From Massilia aurea (lineage in GTDB: Bacteria > Pseudomonadota > Gammaproteobacteria > Burkholderiales > Burkholderiaceae_D), in assembly GCF_014200505.1 (NCBI RefSeq), contig NZ_JACHBX010000001.1, positions 186,001 through 250,000 of the forward strand: 64,000 nt of DNA, read 5' to 3'. Shown piece by piece: positions 49,025-58,431 of the stretch. Numbering within the stretch: the stretch's first letter is position 1; each line of letters opens with the position of its first letter. The notes under the pieces are model-generated. The model was not told the origin of the DNA. It made no database searches and saw only the letters and a list, made by a program, of their open reading frames with translations. The translations under genes and the position numbers were made by a program.

Positions 49025-49792
49025 ATGCAACACATGGCGAACTACCCGAGCCTGAGGGACAGGCGGGTGTTTGTGACGGGCGGCGGCACCGGTATCGGCG
49101 CGGCGATCGTGGAAGCGTTCGTGGCGCAGGGCGCCGTCGTCGCGTTCGTGGACATCGCGCGCGACGCCAGCGAGGCGCTGTGCGCGCAGCTGGCCGGGGC
49201 CGGCCACCGGGCGCCGGCGTATCGGCACTGCGACATCACCGACATTCCCGCGCTGCAGCGCACGATGGCCGAACTGGCCGCGCAGCTGGGCGACTTCGAG
49301 GTGCTGGTCAACAATGCCGCGAACGACCAGCGCCACGATATCCATGACGTCTCGCTCGACTACTGGAACGAGCGTATCGCGATCAACCAGCGCCCGATGT
49401 TCTTTACCTGCCAGGCGGTCCTGCCGGGGATGAAGAAGAAGGGCGGCGGCTCGATCATCAATTTCAGTTCGATGTCCTGGCATGCCAAGGGCGCCGGCTA
49501 CCCGGTCTATGCGACCACCAAGGCCGCCGTGATCGGCCTGACGCGCAGCCTGGCGCGCGACCTGGGACCGTTCGGCGTGCGGGTCAACACCGTCACGCCC
49601 GGCTGGGTCATGACGCAGCGCCAGATCGACTTGTGGGTCGACGACGCGGCCGAAGCCGAGATCAAGAAAGCCCAGTGCCTGCCGGGCAAGCTGATGCCGG
49701 AGGATGTCGCGCGCATGGTGCTGTTCCTGGGCGCCGACGACAGCCAGATGTGCACGGCGCAGGATTTCGTCGTGGATGCCGGCTGGACCTGA
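49025..49792 (+). CDS. XylB-like SDR, probable L-arabinose 1-dehydrogenase
   Basis: 255-residue classical SDR. Rossmann motif TGGGTGIG near 18-25, NNAANDQRHD, the active-site segment INFSSMSWH followed by YPVYATTKAAV, and C-terminal FVVDAGWT. The overall wording closely resembles Caulobacter XylB, a pentose 1-dehydrogenase that oxidises the anomeric carbon to a lactone. Here it would start L-arabinose oxidation, feeding the lactonase of unit 1. The ATG at 49025 has TGGAG 6 bases upstream; an in-frame ATG at 49013 lacks one. Confidence 0.87.
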   Translation: MQHMANYPSLRDRRVFVTGGGTGIGAAIVEAFVAQGAVVAFVDIARDASEALCAQLAGAGHRAPAYRHCDITDIPALQRTMAELAAQLGDFEVLVNNAANDQRHDIHDVSLDYWNERIAINQRPMFFTCQAVLPGMKKKGGGSIINFSSMSWHAKGAGYPVYATTKAAVIGLTRSLARDLGPFGVRVNTVTPGWVMTQRQIDLWVDDAAEAEIKKAQCLPGKLMPEDVARMVLFLGADDSQMCTAQDFVVDAGWT

Positions 49793-49870
49793 GATGCGCT
49801 GGCCGTCACATCGCGGCACAGACAAATAAAACAAGCCTGCAACAACAAGCAGGCAAAACCAATGGAGACA

Positions 49871-51415
49871 ATGTTGAAAGCACTCAAACCCCTCATCTTC
49901 GCATGCGGCCTGGCCGCCATGCCTGCCTTTGCCCAGGTCAGCGTGTCGGTCGACACCGGCAAGCCAGGCCCCGTCATCAACAAGAACGTATATGGCCAGT
50001 TCGCCGAGCACCTTGGCACCGGCATCTACGGCGGCCTGTGGGTCGGCCAGAACTCGTCCATCCCCAATACCCGCGGCTGGCGCAATGACGTCGTCGGCGC
50101 TCTGAAGGAACTCAAGGTGCCGCTGGTGCGCTGGCCGGGCGGCTGCTTCGCCGATGAATACCACTGGCGCGACGGTATCGGTGCGCGCAACAAGCGCCCG
50201 GTCAAGGTCAACACGCACTGGGGCGGCGTGGCCGAAGACAATGCCGTGGGCACGCACGAATTCTTCGACCTGGTCGAGATTCTGGGCACGGAAGCCTACA
50301 TCAACGGCAACCTGGGTTCCGGCACGCCGCAAGAGATGGCCGAGTGGCTCGAGTACATGACGTCGGACACCAAGTCGTCCCTGGCCGAACTGCGCCGCAA
50401 GAACGGCCGCAAGGCGCCGTACAAGGTGGCGTACTTCGGCATCGGCAACGAAGCCTGGGGCTGCGGCGGCAACATGAAGCCCGAATACTATGCCAACCTG
50501 TACAACCACTATGCGACGTTCCTGAAAACGCCACCGGATGCACGCCCGAAAATGGTCGCCAGCGGTGGCAACGACAACGACACCAGGTGGACCGAGGTAC
50601 TGAGCAAGGAAGCTGCGCGCGGCACCGACGGCATCAGCTTCCACTACTACACGCTGCCGACCGGCGTATGGGAAAAGAAGGGTGCCGCCACGGGCTTCCC
50701 GGAATCGGAATGGTTCTCGACCATGCAGCAAACGCTGCGCATGGACCAGCACATCAAGCAGAACGTCGCCATCCTCGACAAGAACGATCCCGAGAAGAAA
50801 ATCGGGTTCTACGTCGATGAGTGGGGCACCTGGTACGACGTCGAACCGGGCACCAATCCGGGCTTCCTGTTCCAGCGTAACACCCTGCGCGACGCGGTCG
50901 TGGCGGCGCTGAACTTCAACATCTTCCATGCCCACGCCGAGCGCGTGCGCATGACGAACATCGCGCAGATGGTCAACGTGCTGCAGGCGATGATCATCAC
51001 CGACAAGGAGAAGATGCTGCTCACGCCAACCTACCACGCGTACCAGATGTACATCCCGTTCCAGGATGCGACGTCGCTGCCGGTGGCGGTCGACAATGAT
51101 GTGGCCTATTCGAGCAACGGCAAGGGCGTGCCGGGCATCAGCGCCACGGCAGCGCGCGCCAAGGATGGCAAGGTGTATATCGCGCTGGTCAACACGCACC
51201 CGACCCGTGCCAGCGATGTCACGCTCAACGTGGCTGGCCTGACGGTCGGTGGCGTTGCGGGCCAGGTGCTGACGGCCGACGCCATGGATGCGCACAACAC
51301 GTTCGAAAAGCCTCAGGCGATCAAGCCGGCGCCGTTCAGCGCCAGGGCGCAGGATGGCAAGCTGACGATCAAGGTCCCGGCCAAGGCCGTGATGGTCTTC
51401 GCGGTCGAGGCGTAA
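49871..51415 (+). CDS. Exported GH51 alpha-L-arabinofuranosidase
   Basis: 514-residue retaining arabinofuranosidase that removes L-arabinofuranose from arabinan or arabinoxylan side chains. Signal peptide MLKALKPLIFACGLAAMPAFA. Catalytic acid/base Glu194 in GIGNEAWGCGG and nucleophile Glu317 in FYVDEWGTWYD; VRWPGGCFADEYHWRDGIG is another GH51 hallmark. A beta-sandwich domain closes the protein (to VKVPAKAVMVFAVEA-type strands). The ATG at 49871 is preferred because GGAG lies just before it; the in-frame ATG at 49862 overlaps that site. The next gene starts directly at its stop. Confidence 0.92.
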   Translation: MLKALKPLIFACGLAAMPAFAQVSVSVDTGKPGPVINKNVYGQFAEHLGTGIYGGLWVGQNSSIPNTRGWRNDVVGALKELKVPLVRWPGGCFADEYHWRDGIGARNKRPVKVNTHWGGVAEDNAVGTHEFFDLVEILGTEAYINGNLGSGTPQEMAEWLEYMTSDTKSSLAELRRKNGRKAPYKVAYFGIGNEAWGCGGNMKPEYYANLYNHYATFLKTPPDARPKMVASGGNDNDTRWTEVLSKEAARGTDGISFHYYTLPTGVWEKKGAATGFPESEWFSTMQQTLRMDQHIKQNVAILDKNDPEKKIGFYVDEWGTWYDVEPGTNPGFLFQRNTLRDAVVAALNFNIFHAHAERVRMTNIAQMVNVLQAMIITDKEKMLLTPTYHAYQMYIPFQDATSLPVAVDNDVAYSSNGKGVPGISATAARAKDGKVYIALVNTHPTRASDVTLNVAGLTVGGVAGQVLTADAMDAHNTFEKPQAIKPAPFSARAQDGKLTIKVPAKAVMVFAVEA

Positions 51416-52432
51416 GTGCGGGCCGCACACCTCGTGTGGGCGGCGCTGGTGGTTGCCAGCGCCGCCGGCGGCGCCAGTGCCGCGCAGGTCGGCGTGCACG
51501 ACCCGGTCATGGCAAAGCAGGGCGGGCGCTACTACCTGTTCAGCACCGGCCCCGGCATCACGTTCTACAGCTCGACCGACCTGACGACGTGGAAGCCGGA
51601 AGGCCGCGTCTTCAAGGAGGGCCCGGCCTGGGCGACACGGGCCGCGCCGACCTTCGACGGCCATATCTGGGCGCCCGACATCTATCACCATGACGGCAAG
51701 TACTACCTGTACTACTCGGTGTCGGGCTTCGGCAAGAACACGTCGGCCATCGGCGTGACCGTCAACACGACGCTCGATCCGCGCTCGCCCGCCTACAAGT
51801 GGGAAGACCAGGGCCCGGTCGTGCAGTCGGTGCCGGGGCGCGACCTGTGGAACGCCATCGACGCGCAGGTGATCGACGACGCCAAAGGCACGCCGTGGAT
51901 GTCGTTCGGCTCGTTCTGGGGCGGCCTGAAACTGGTGAAGCTCGACGCCAGCCGCACCAGGCTGGCCGAGCCGCAGGAATGGCACACGATCGCGCGCCGC
52001 GAGCGGCCTGCCTTCACGCCGGACGACGAAGCCGGGCCAGCGCAGATCGAGGCGCCGTTCATCTTCCCCAAGAACGGCTGGTACTACCTGTTCGCCTCGT
52101 GGGACCTTTGCTGCAAGGGCAAGGACAGCACCTACAAGGTGGTGGTGGGCCGTGCGAAAACGGTCACCGGACCCTACCTCGACCGCAACGGCGTCGACAT
52201 GGCCAGGGGCGGCGGCACACTCGTGATCGCGGGCGACAGCGACTGGCGTGGCCTGGGCCACAACAGCGCCTACACGTTCGACGGCAAGGACTACATGGTG
52301 CTGCACGCCTATGAAACCGCCGACCGCTTCAAGCAGAAGCTCAAGGTGCTGGACATGGGCTGGGACCGGGGTGGCTGGCCGGTGCTCGATCAGAAGGACC
52401 TGAATCGCTACCAGAGCGCGCTGCAGCCATGA
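51416..52432 (+). CDS. Exported GH43 arabinan endo-1,5-alpha-L-arabinosidase
   Basis: 338-residue endo-arabinanase-like GH43. GTG start immediately after the GH51 TAA; signal peptide to about residue 22 (GGASA). Catalytic trio Asp29 (VHDPVMA), Asp149 (NAIDAQV) and Glu212 (QIEAPFIF); IWAPDIYHHDGKYYLYYSVS and FASWDLCCKGKDSTYKVVVGRA are typical of endo-arabinanases (GH43 subfamily 5/6 type). It would cut the arabinan backbone outside the cytoplasm. Its stop overlaps the GH127 start (ATGA), so three hydrolases are tightly coupled. Confidence 0.9.
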   Translation: MRAAHLVWAALVVASAAGGASAAQVGVHDPVMAKQGGRYYLFSTGPGITFYSSTDLTTWKPEGRVFKEGPAWATRAAPTFDGHIWAPDIYHHDGKYYLYYSVSGFGKNTSAIGVTVNTTLDPRSPAYKWEDQGPVVQSVPGRDLWNAIDAQVIDDAKGTPWMSFGSFWGGLKLVKLDASRTRLAEPQEWHTIARRERPAFTPDDEAGPAQIEAPFIFPKNGWYYLFASWDLCCKGKDSTYKVVVGRAKTVTGPYLDRNGVDMARGGGTLVIAGDSDWRGLGHNSAYTFDGKDYMVLHAYETADRFKQKLKVLDMGWDRGGWPVLDQKDLNRYQSALQP

Positions 52433-54786
52433 AGCTTCGCCTCCTGGCATGGCTGCTGCTGGGGGCGGGTACGCTGGCGCAGGCGGCCGCACCGTTCCCG
52501 CTGGCGGACGTGCGCCTGGGCGCGGGGCCGTTCCTCGACGCCCAGACCACCGACCTGAACTACCTGATGGCGATGGAGCCGGACCGCCTGCTTGCGCCGT
52601 CCCTGCGCGAGGCCGGCCTGGAACCGCGCAAGCCAGGCTACGGCAACTGGGAATCCTCGGGCCTGGATGGCCATATGGGCGGGCACTACCTGTCGGCGCT
52701 GGCGCTCATGTACGCGTCGACCGGCGACGCGGAAACGCTGCGCCGCCTGAATTACATGGTCGCCGAACTGCAACGCGCGCAGCACGCCAATGGCGACGGC
52801 TACCTCGGTGGTATCCCGGGTGGTCGCCAGGCCTGGCGCGATGTCGCGGCCGGCAAGCTCGAAGCCGACGGCTTCTCGGTCAACGGCAAGTGGGTGCCGT
52901 GGTACAACCTGCACAAGGTCTATGCGGGCCTGCGCGATGCCTACCGCTATGGCGGAAACCGGGACGCGCGCGCCATGCTGGTTGCGCTGTCCGACTGGGC
53001 GCTGGCCTTGACCGCGCGCCTGTCGCCGGAACAGATGCAGGCGATGCTGCGCAGCGAGCATGGCGGCATGAACGAGATCTTCGTCGATGTCGCCGAGATC
53101 ACCGGCGACCGGAAGTACCTCGACCTCGCGCTGCGCTTTTCGCACCAGGCGATCCTGCAACCGCTGGCCCGGCAGGACGACCAGCTCACCGGCCTGCATG
53201 CCAATACGCAGATCCCGAAGGTGATTGGCTTTCAGCGCATCCATGATGCGACCGGGCGCAAGGACATGGGCGACGCGGCCAGATTCTTCTGGGAGACGGT
53301 CGTGGACAAGCGCTCGGTGGCGATTGGCGGCAACAGCGTCAAGGAGCATTTCCACAGCCGGGACGACTTCGCGCCAATGGTGCATGACGCCGAAGGGCCG
53401 GAGACCTGCAACACCTACAATATGCTCAAGCTGACGCAGATGCTGTTCGCGGCCGAGCAGAAGGGCGCTTATGGCGACTATTACGAGCGCGCGCTGTACA
53501 ACCACATCCTCTCGTCGCAGCGCCCGCAAGGCGGGCTCGTGTATTTCACGCCGCTGCGGCCGAATCACTACCGCGTGTATTCGCAGCCCGACCAGGGCAT
53601 GTGGTGCTGCGTGGGCTCGGGCATCGAAAGCCACGCCAAGTACGGTGAATTCATCTACGCGCACGAGAAGGACACGCTGTTCGTCAACCTGTTCATGGCC
53701 TCGACCCTCGACTGGAAAGCGCAGGGCGTCAGGCTGACGCAGGCCACCCGCTTCCCGGATGCCGAGACGACGCGCCTGACGATCGACCGAACCACACCCG
53801 GCTCGAACACGTTCACGGTCAAGATCCGTTATCCCGGCTGGGTGGCGCCTGGGCGCATGACGGTGCAGGTCAATGGCAAGGCGGTCAAGCTTGACGCCGG
53901 GCCGGGCGGCTACGTGGCGCTCACGCGCCGCTGGCGTGCCGGCGACCGGATCGACGTGCGCCTGCCGATGACCACGCACCTGGAGCAGCTGCCGGACAAG
54001 TCGAACTACTACGCGGTACTGCACGGCCCCGTGGTGCTGGCGGCCAGGACACGGATGCCGGGCGACGAGCGGCTGCAGTACCTGGCCGACGACGCACGCA
54101 TGGGGCACATCGCATCCGGCCCGGTCTGCCCGATGGAATCGGCCCCGATGTTCGTCAGCGATTCGGTGGACTTCATCCGCAGGTTCAAGCCGGTGGCCGG
54201 CAAGCCATTGACGTTCACCGCGCCGGGGCTGGTGCATGGCGCAGACGGACCGGCCACCGAGTTCGTGCCGTTCTTCCGCCTGCACGAATCGCGCTACACG
54301 ATGTACTGGCAGCACGCGACGCCGGTCGGGCTGAGGGCGCAGCAGGCGGCCAATGCATCGGGCGAGGCAGAGCGCCTGGCGCTCGATGCGCGCACGGTCG
54401 ACCAGGTCGCGCCGGGCGAGCAGCAACCGGAGTCCGACCATTTCTTCAAGGGCGAGGGGATCGATGCCGGTGTCAGTAATGGTCGCCACTGGCGCCATGC
54501 ATCAAAGTGGTTCAGCTACGAGTTGAAGGATCCGAAGCAGCAAGCCGGCGTGCTGCGGCTGACGTATGCGAAAGCCGACGCCGGGCGGCGCTTCGATATC
54601 CTGGTCAATGGGCATGTGCTGGCCAATGTCACGCTGACGGGCGACGCGGCCGGGGATTTCTACACCGTCGACTACCCGATTCCGGCGGCGCTGCGGGACG
54701 CCGCGCAAGGTCTGCTCAACGTGCGCTTTGTCGCGCAGGCCGGTTCACTGGCCGGCGGCCTGTATGGATTGCGGCTGCTGCGCTAA
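52429..54786 (+). CDS. Exported GH127 beta-L-arabinofuranosidase (DUF1680)
   Basis: 785-residue (alpha/alpha)6-barrel enzyme. Signal peptide [19 protein letters not shown]. The zinc/cysteine active site of the HypBA1 type is intact: Glu325 and Cys327 in GPETCNTYN, then Cys393-Cys394 in [12 protein letters not shown], where the last cysteine position provides the nucleophile in the family. [17 protein letters not shown] and [10 protein letters not shown] also match. A C-terminal beta domain ends LYGLRLLR. It would release beta-L-arabinofuranose, as in hydroxyproline-linked arabinosides of plant extensin or beta-linked caps. It is the last gene of unit 2. Confidence 0.9.
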   Translation: MKLRLLAWLLLGAGTLAQAAAPFPLADVRLGAGPFLDAQTTDLNYLMAMEPDRLLAPSLREAGLEPRKPGYGNWESSGLDGHMGGHYLSALALMYASTGDAETLRRLNYMVAELQRAQHANGDGYLGGIPGGRQAWRDVAAGKLEADGFSVNGKWVPWYNLHKVYAGLRDAYRYGGNRDARAMLVALSDWALALTARLSPEQMQAMLRSEHGGMNEIFVDVAEITGDRKYLDLALRFSHQAILQPLARQDDQLTGLHANTQIPKVIGFQRIHDATGRKDMGDAARFFWETVVDKRSVAIGGNSVKEHFHSRDDFAPMVHDAEGPETCNTYNMLKLTQMLFAAEQKGAYGDYYERALYNHILSSQRPQGGLVYFTPLRPNHYRVYSQPDQGMWCCVGSGIESHAKYGEFIYAHEKDTLFVNLFMASTLDWKAQGVRLTQATRFPDAETTRLTIDRTTPGSNTFTVKIRYPGWVAPGRMTVQVNGKAVKLDAGPGGYVALTRRWRAGDRIDVRLPMTTHLEQLPDKSNYYAVLHGPVVLAARTRMPGDERLQYLADDARMGHIASGPVCPMESAPMFVSDSVDFIRRFKPVAGKPLTFTAPGLVHGADGPATEFVPFFRLHESRYTMYWQHATPVGLRAQQAANASGEAERLALDARTVDQVAPGEQQPESDHFFKGEGIDAGVSNGRHWRHASKWFSYELKDPKQQAGVLRLTYAKADAGRRFDILVNGHVLANVTLTGDAAGDFYTVDYPIPAALRDAAQGLLNVRFVAQAGSLAGGLYGLRLLR

Positions 54787-54795
54787 GAGTCGCCC

Positions 54796-55512
54796 TTACA
54801 GCATCCGCACCCAGTTGCCCTTGTACAGAATCGGTCCGGTCGGTCCACCGGCGCCGGGCGAGCCGCCGCGCGGTTCGAGCGAGACGGCCAGCGTGGCGAT
54901 GTCGTCGCCTATGGCGCTGCCGGTCAGCGGCAGCTCGATCGCGCCTTCCGGCGGGATCACGCCGAGCGAGCGGGGCGCGCCTTCCTTGGGAACGGCCCAC
55001 AGCTGCAGCGACTTGTCGGCAGCCACCGGTGCGTTCTCGACGAGGCGCGCCGTGAACACGCGACGCTCGCTGTCGGCGGTCAGCAGCAGCGCCGTGCGTG
55101 CCTTGTCATCGATCAGCGTGGCGACCAGATCGACCTGAGGTGCCTCGACCAGCGTCGAGCGCAGCACGCCCACCATCAGCAAGGTCGCCGCCAGCGACGC
55201 GAGGCTCAGCGAGCGCCAGAACGTCAGCGATTCGGTGCGCCAGAACTGCCAGGCCGCGTGCGTACGTTTCTGAACCTGGCCCAGACCCAGGCGGCGTTCG
55301 ATCGCGCGCCACACCTGGGCGCGCGGTGTCTGTGCACCCGAGAACTCGGCCATCGGCATCAGGCGCTCCTGCCATTCGGCGGTCAGGCGCTGCAGGACCG
55401 CGTCGTCACGCAGATAGCGTTCGAAGCGCCGCCGCGCGCCGCCCCTGAGCGTGCCGAGGACATACTCGGCCGCCAGCTTGTCGCACAGTTGCGGGTTGTC
55501 GCGGATATTCAT
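54796..55512 (-). CDS. Anti-sigma factor (RskA-like)
   Basis: 238-residue membrane protein that would hold the adjacent ECF sigma factor inactive. Cytoplasmic N-terminal part with [22 protein letters not shown], the typical anti-sigma zinc-finger-like or RskA N-region; one transmembrane helix near 107-125 ([15 protein letters not shown]); periplasmic RskA domain ([38 protein letters not shown]). Its ATG overlaps the sigma factor stop by four bases. Converges with the GH127 gene. Confidence 0.87.
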   Translation of the reverse strand: MNIRDNPQLCDKLAAEYVLGTLRGGARRRFERYLRDDAVLQRLTAEWQERLMPMAEFSGAQTPRAQVWRAIERRLGLGQVQKRTHAAWQFWRTESLTFWRSLSLASLAATLLMVGVLRSTLVEAPQVDLVATLIDDKARTALLLTADSERRVFTARLVENAPVAADKSLQLWAVPKEGAPRSLGVIPPEGAIELPLTGSAIGDDIATLAVSLEPRGGSPGAGGPTGPILYKGNWVRML

Positions 55513-56102
55513 GCTCGTTCGCCTTTTACCAGGCACGTCTTGAGCCGCTCCAGGCTGCGGCGGATCCAGGTCTTGACGGTACCGATCGGTATCGCCATCT
55601 GCTGCGCCACCTCGCTGTGCGACAGGTCGTGGAAGAAGGCCAGGCCCACGGCCTGCCGGTGCGCGCCTTCCAGCAACGACATGCACAAGGCCAGCGCCTT
55701 CGCGTCATGGCTGATCAGGAGGGCGTCGATCGGCGTGGCGCGCGGATCCTGCAGGGCCGCCATGATCTCGGCATCGAAGACGGGGCCGTCGATGTCGAGG
55801 TCGTGAGCACAGCGGCGCAGCAGGTCGAGCGATTTGTTGCGCACAATCGTCGTCATCCAGGTCATGGGCGCGGCCAGGTGGCGCTGGTAACCGGCGGCGC
55901 CGTTCCAGATCGCCACGAATCCATCCTGCAATGCTTCTTCAGCCAGTTCGCGCTTGCCTAATATACGTAGCGCGTAGCCAAACAGTTTCGGAGAAATGGT
56001 GTCGTACAGCGCGCGAAATGCCGCCGCGTCGCCTTTTGCTGTCGCTTGCAGCCAGGTGGCCAGCTGCTCGGGATCGGGATGAAGGGTGTCTGGCACTGCC
56101 AT
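55509..56102 (-). CDS. ECF-type RNA polymerase sigma factor
   Basis: About 197 residues with sigma-70 region 2 (DAAAFRALYDTISPKLFGYALRIL, ELAEEALQDGFVAIW) and region 4 (LAFFHDLSHSEVAQQMAIPIGTVKTWIRRSLERLK). This is the SigK-like ECF type paired with RskA anti-sigma factors. The ATG at 56102 begins a natural-looking N-terminus; an in-frame ATG at 56150 would add 16 residues and cannot be excluded. It is divergent from a ferritin-like gene, a possible target. Confidence 0.9.
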   Translation of the reverse strand: MAVPDTLHPDPEQLATWLQATAKGDAAAFRALYDTISPKLFGYALRILGKRELAEEALQDGFVAIWNGAAGYQRHLAAPMTWMTTIVRNKSLDLLRRCAHDLDIDGPVFDAEIMAALQDPRATPIDALLISHDAKALALCMSLLEGAHRQAVGLAFFHDLSHSEVAQQMAIPIGTVKTWIRRSLERLKTCLVKGERA

Positions 56103-56196
56103 CCTTGGACGTTGTAGGAGTGGAGAATCGGGTGGTATTGACAATATCATATCGTCCCGATCGCGCCCGCACGGATGGGCTTGCGTGTCACGTCAA

Positions 56197-56216
56197 AACT
56201 ATTTTTAAAAATAGTT
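56197..56216. promoter_or_regulatory. Perfect 20-bp AT palindrome between sigma factor and ferritin-like gene
   Basis: AACTATTTTT followed directly by its reverse complement AAAAATAGTT. It sits in the divergent intergenic region and could be an operator or a small structured element. No known regulator is assigned. Confidence 0.45.
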
Positions 56217-56264
56217 GAAACCGAATCAATCGTGCGTCAGTACAAGCTATACGCGCTGCATTGG

Positions 56265-56283
56265 CAGCCAGGTTTCCTGGCTG
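56265..56283 (+). other. Hairpin in the leader of the ferritin-like gene
   Basis: CAGCCAGG and CCTGGCTG form a perfect 8-base stem around TTT, about 57 bases upstream of the ATG at 56340. Possible mRNA stabiliser or attenuator. Confidence 0.4.
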
Positions 56284-56339
56284 AAATAACCGAGCAGACG
56301 CCCGCCCATTTATACGATCGCATCAACCGGAGACCTACC

Positions 56340-57317
56340 ATGACAGACACGAATGTGACATTGGCACTGCTCGAATCACGCAAGGAAAAGCTGGAAAAGC
56401 GCCGCTCGTTTTTCAAGAACGTCGGAGGGATCAGCGTCGGTATGGTGGGCGGTACCTTCCTGTCCGCCTGCGGAGGCTCGGTCAAGGACGCGATTGCGCA
56501 GGCCGCGCAGCCGACCGATATCGACATCCTCAACTTTGCGCTGAATCTCGAGTACCTCGAAGCGCAGTTCTATTCGTACGCAGTGTTCGGCACCGGTCTG
56601 GCAGCGAGCCTGACGGGCGGCACGGGCACGCAGGGCGCCGTGACGGGTGGGCGCGCAGTCGCATTCAAGGATCCGCTGGTCGCGCAATACGCCAAGGAAA
56701 TCGCGCAGGATGAGATCGCGCACGTGGGCTTCCTGCGCGCAGCGCTCGGTTCGGCGGCGGTTGCCCAGCCGGCCATCGACATCGGCGGCACCGATCCAAA
56801 CGGCGCGTTCTCGAACGCTGCCCGCGCGGCTGGCCTGGTGGGCCCTGGCGTCGCCTTCGACCCGTATGCCAGCGATGAAAACTTCCTGCTTGGCGCATTC
56901 ATCTTCGAGGACGTCGGCGTGACCGCGTACAAAGGCGCGTCGCCGCTCATCACGAACAAGACGTTCCTGGAAGCGGCAGCCGGCATCCTGGCGGCCGAGG
57001 CGTATCACGCCGGCATCGTGCGCACCGTGCTGTATACGAAAGGCTTGACGGCGCCAACGCTGCGCACCGCAGCCACGGCAATCTCGAACGCGCGCGACAG
57101 CCTCGATGGTTCGACCGACGTCGACCAGGGCATCGTGAATGCCACCGACAGCACCGTCTCGAACATCGTCCCGCTCGACAAGGATGGCATCGCGTTCAGC
57201 CGTACGCCGGGTGACGTGCTCAATATCGTGTACCTGACCAAGGAATCGGTCACGATGGGCGGCTTCTTCCCGCGTGGCGTGAACGGGCTGCTCAACATGA
57301 GTTCCGCCTACGTCTGA
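56340..57317 (+). CDS. Ferritin-like domain protein with Tat-type signal
   Basis: 325-residue exported protein. The N-terminal region has an RR-S-FFK motif ([13 protein letters not shown]), a hydrophobic stretch and a Ser-Ala-Cys-Gly-Gly site, so it may be Tat-exported and lipidated. The body is a ferritin-like four-helix bundle with candidate di-metal ligands in [38 protein letters not shown] and [14 protein letters not shown]. Function is unknown; desiccation or oxidative stress roles are typical guesses for the family. GGAG precedes the ATG. The divergent sigma/anti-sigma pair suggests envelope-stress control. Confidence 0.82.
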   Translation: MTDTNVTLALLESRKEKLEKRRSFFKNVGGISVGMVGGTFLSACGGSVKDAIAQAAQPTDIDILNFALNLEYLEAQFYSYAVFGTGLAASLTGGTGTQGAVTGGRAVAFKDPLVAQYAKEIAQDEIAHVGFLRAALGSAAVAQPAIDIGGTDPNGAFSNAARAAGLVGPGVAFDPYASDENFLLGAFIFEDVGVTAYKGASPLITNKTFLEAAAGILAAEAYHAGIVRTVLYTKGLTAPTLRTAATAISNARDSLDGSTDVDQGIVNATDSTVSNIVPLDKDGIAFSRTPGDVLNIVYLTKESVTMGGFFPRGVNGLLNMSSAYV

Positions 57318-57333
57318 TCGCCAGTAAGACCGG

Positions 57334-57363
57334 TGCGATGCGGTGGCATTCTGCCGCATCGCA
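57334..57363 (+). terminator. Hairpin after the ferritin-like gene
   Basis: TGCGATGCGG (57334-57343) and CCGCATCGCA (57354-57363) form a perfect 10-base stem with a 10-base loop. There is no T tract, but the position directly after the stop and before promoter module 3 suggests it insulates the two units. Confidence 0.45.
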
Positions 57364-57365
57364 CT

Positions 57366-57433
57366 GGATACCAGAAAAAGTATCGCTCGACGCAAAAAAT
57401 TGATTGGATCAGTATCACACTTTGTCCTACGAT
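57366..57433 (+). promoter_or_regulatory. Arabinose regulon promoter module 3
   Basis: Palindrome GGATAC-N8-GTATCG at 57366-57385 (arms GATAC/GTATC), 14 bases, TTGATT at 57400-57405, 22 bases, TACGAT at 57428-57433, with TTGGAT as -35 at 18-base spacing. Predicted transcript start near 57440, about 22 bases before the ATG at 57462. Confidence 0.75.
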
Positions 57434-57461
57434 TGCAGAACAACAATATCGGAGACAAGTG

Positions 57462-58424
57462 ATGCGATTCACCCGCAGGAAGTTCCTGGGCGTAGCCACG
57501 GCCGCCACTTTTGCAGCAACCCACCCGGCGCTCGCCGCCAAGCCCCTCACCATCGGCTTTTCGCAGGTCGGCGCCGAGAGCGAATGGCGCACCGCGAACA
57601 CCACCTCGATCAAGGACGCCGCCAAGAAGGCCGGCGTCATCATGAAATTCGCCGACGCCCAGCAGCGTCAGGAAAACCAGGTCAAGGCCATCCGCTCATT
57701 CATTGCCCAGCGCGTCGACATCATCGCGTTCTCGCCCGTCGTCGAATCGGGCTGGGACACCGTCCTGCGGGAAGCCAAGGCTGCCAAGATCCCTGTCATC
57801 CTCACCGACCGCGGTGTGAAAGTTGCCGACCCGTCGCTGTACGTCACGCTGCTCGGTTCCGACTTCGTGGAAGAGGGCCGCCGCGCCGCCCGCTGGCTGG
57901 TCGAGCACGCAAAGAAGAACCCGGGCCGCGCCTACAACATCGTCGAGCTGCAAGGGACCGTCGGCTCGGCGCCGGCCATCGACCGCAAGGCCGGCTTCGC
58001 TGAAGTCATCAAGGGCGAGCCGCGCCTGAAGATGCTGCGTTCGCAGACGGGCGACTTTACCCGCACCAAGGGCAAGGAAGTGATGGAAGCGTTCCTCAAG
58101 TCCGAGGGCAAGAACATCACCGTCCTGTACGCGCACAACGACGACATGGCCATCGGTGCCATCCAGGCGATCGAGGAAGCGGGCATCAAGCCGGGCAAGG
58201 ACATCCTCGTGATCTCGATCGACGGCGTGCGCGGCGCGTTCGAGGCCATGTTGCAGGGCAAGCTGAACGTGACGGTCGAATGCAACCCGCTGCTCGGTCC
58301 CCAGCTGATGCAGGCTGCGCTGGCGGTCAAGGCGGGTAAACCAGTCCCCAAACGCATCGTGGTGAACGAGGGCGTGTTCCCGGCTGAAGTGGCGGCGAAG
58401 GAATTCCCGAACCGTCGCTATTGA
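57462..58424 (+). CDS. Sugar ABC transporter substrate-binding protein, YtfQ-like
   Basis: 320-residue periplasmic binding protein. Leader MRFTRRKFLGVATAATFAATHPALA has a twin-arginine motif (TRRKFLG). The mature part closely follows YtfQ, the galactofuranose-binding protein of E. coli: IGFSQVGAESEWRTANT, DAQQRQENQVKAIRSFIAQ, FSPVVESGWDTVL, VELQGTVGSAPAIDRKAGF, RSQTGDFTRTKGKEVMEAFLKSEG and YAHNDDMAIGAIQAIEEAG. Preference for a furanose sugar, here L-arabinofuranose, is an inference from this similarity and from the arabinofuranosidase neighbours. GGAG precedes the ATG at 57462. Confidence 0.9.
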   Translation: MRFTRRKFLGVATAATFAATHPALAAKPLTIGFSQVGAESEWRTANTTSIKDAAKKAGVIMKFADAQQRQENQVKAIRSFIAQRVDIIAFSPVVESGWDTVLREAKAAKIPVILTDRGVKVADPSLYVTLLGSDFVEEGRRAARWLVEHAKKNPGRAYNIVELQGTVGSAPAIDRKAGFAEVIKGEPRLKMLRSQTGDFTRTKGKEVMEAFLKSEGKNITVLYAHNDDMAIGAIQAIEEAGIKPGKDILVISIDGVRGAFEAMLQGKLNVTVECNPLLGPQLMQAALAVKAGKPVPKRIVVNEGVFPAEVAAKEFPNRRY

Positions 58425-58431
58425 GGCGGCC

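Noticed and set aside
48980..52492. 1170-codon open frame on the minus strand
   Set aside because: It lies antisense to four well-recognised genes and has the low-complexity composition of a shadow frame.
56214..56240. ECF-type promoter (GAAACC and CGTC) for the ferritin-like gene
   Set aside because: The gap between the two parts is about 12 bases, shorter than the roughly 16 used by ECF sigma factors.
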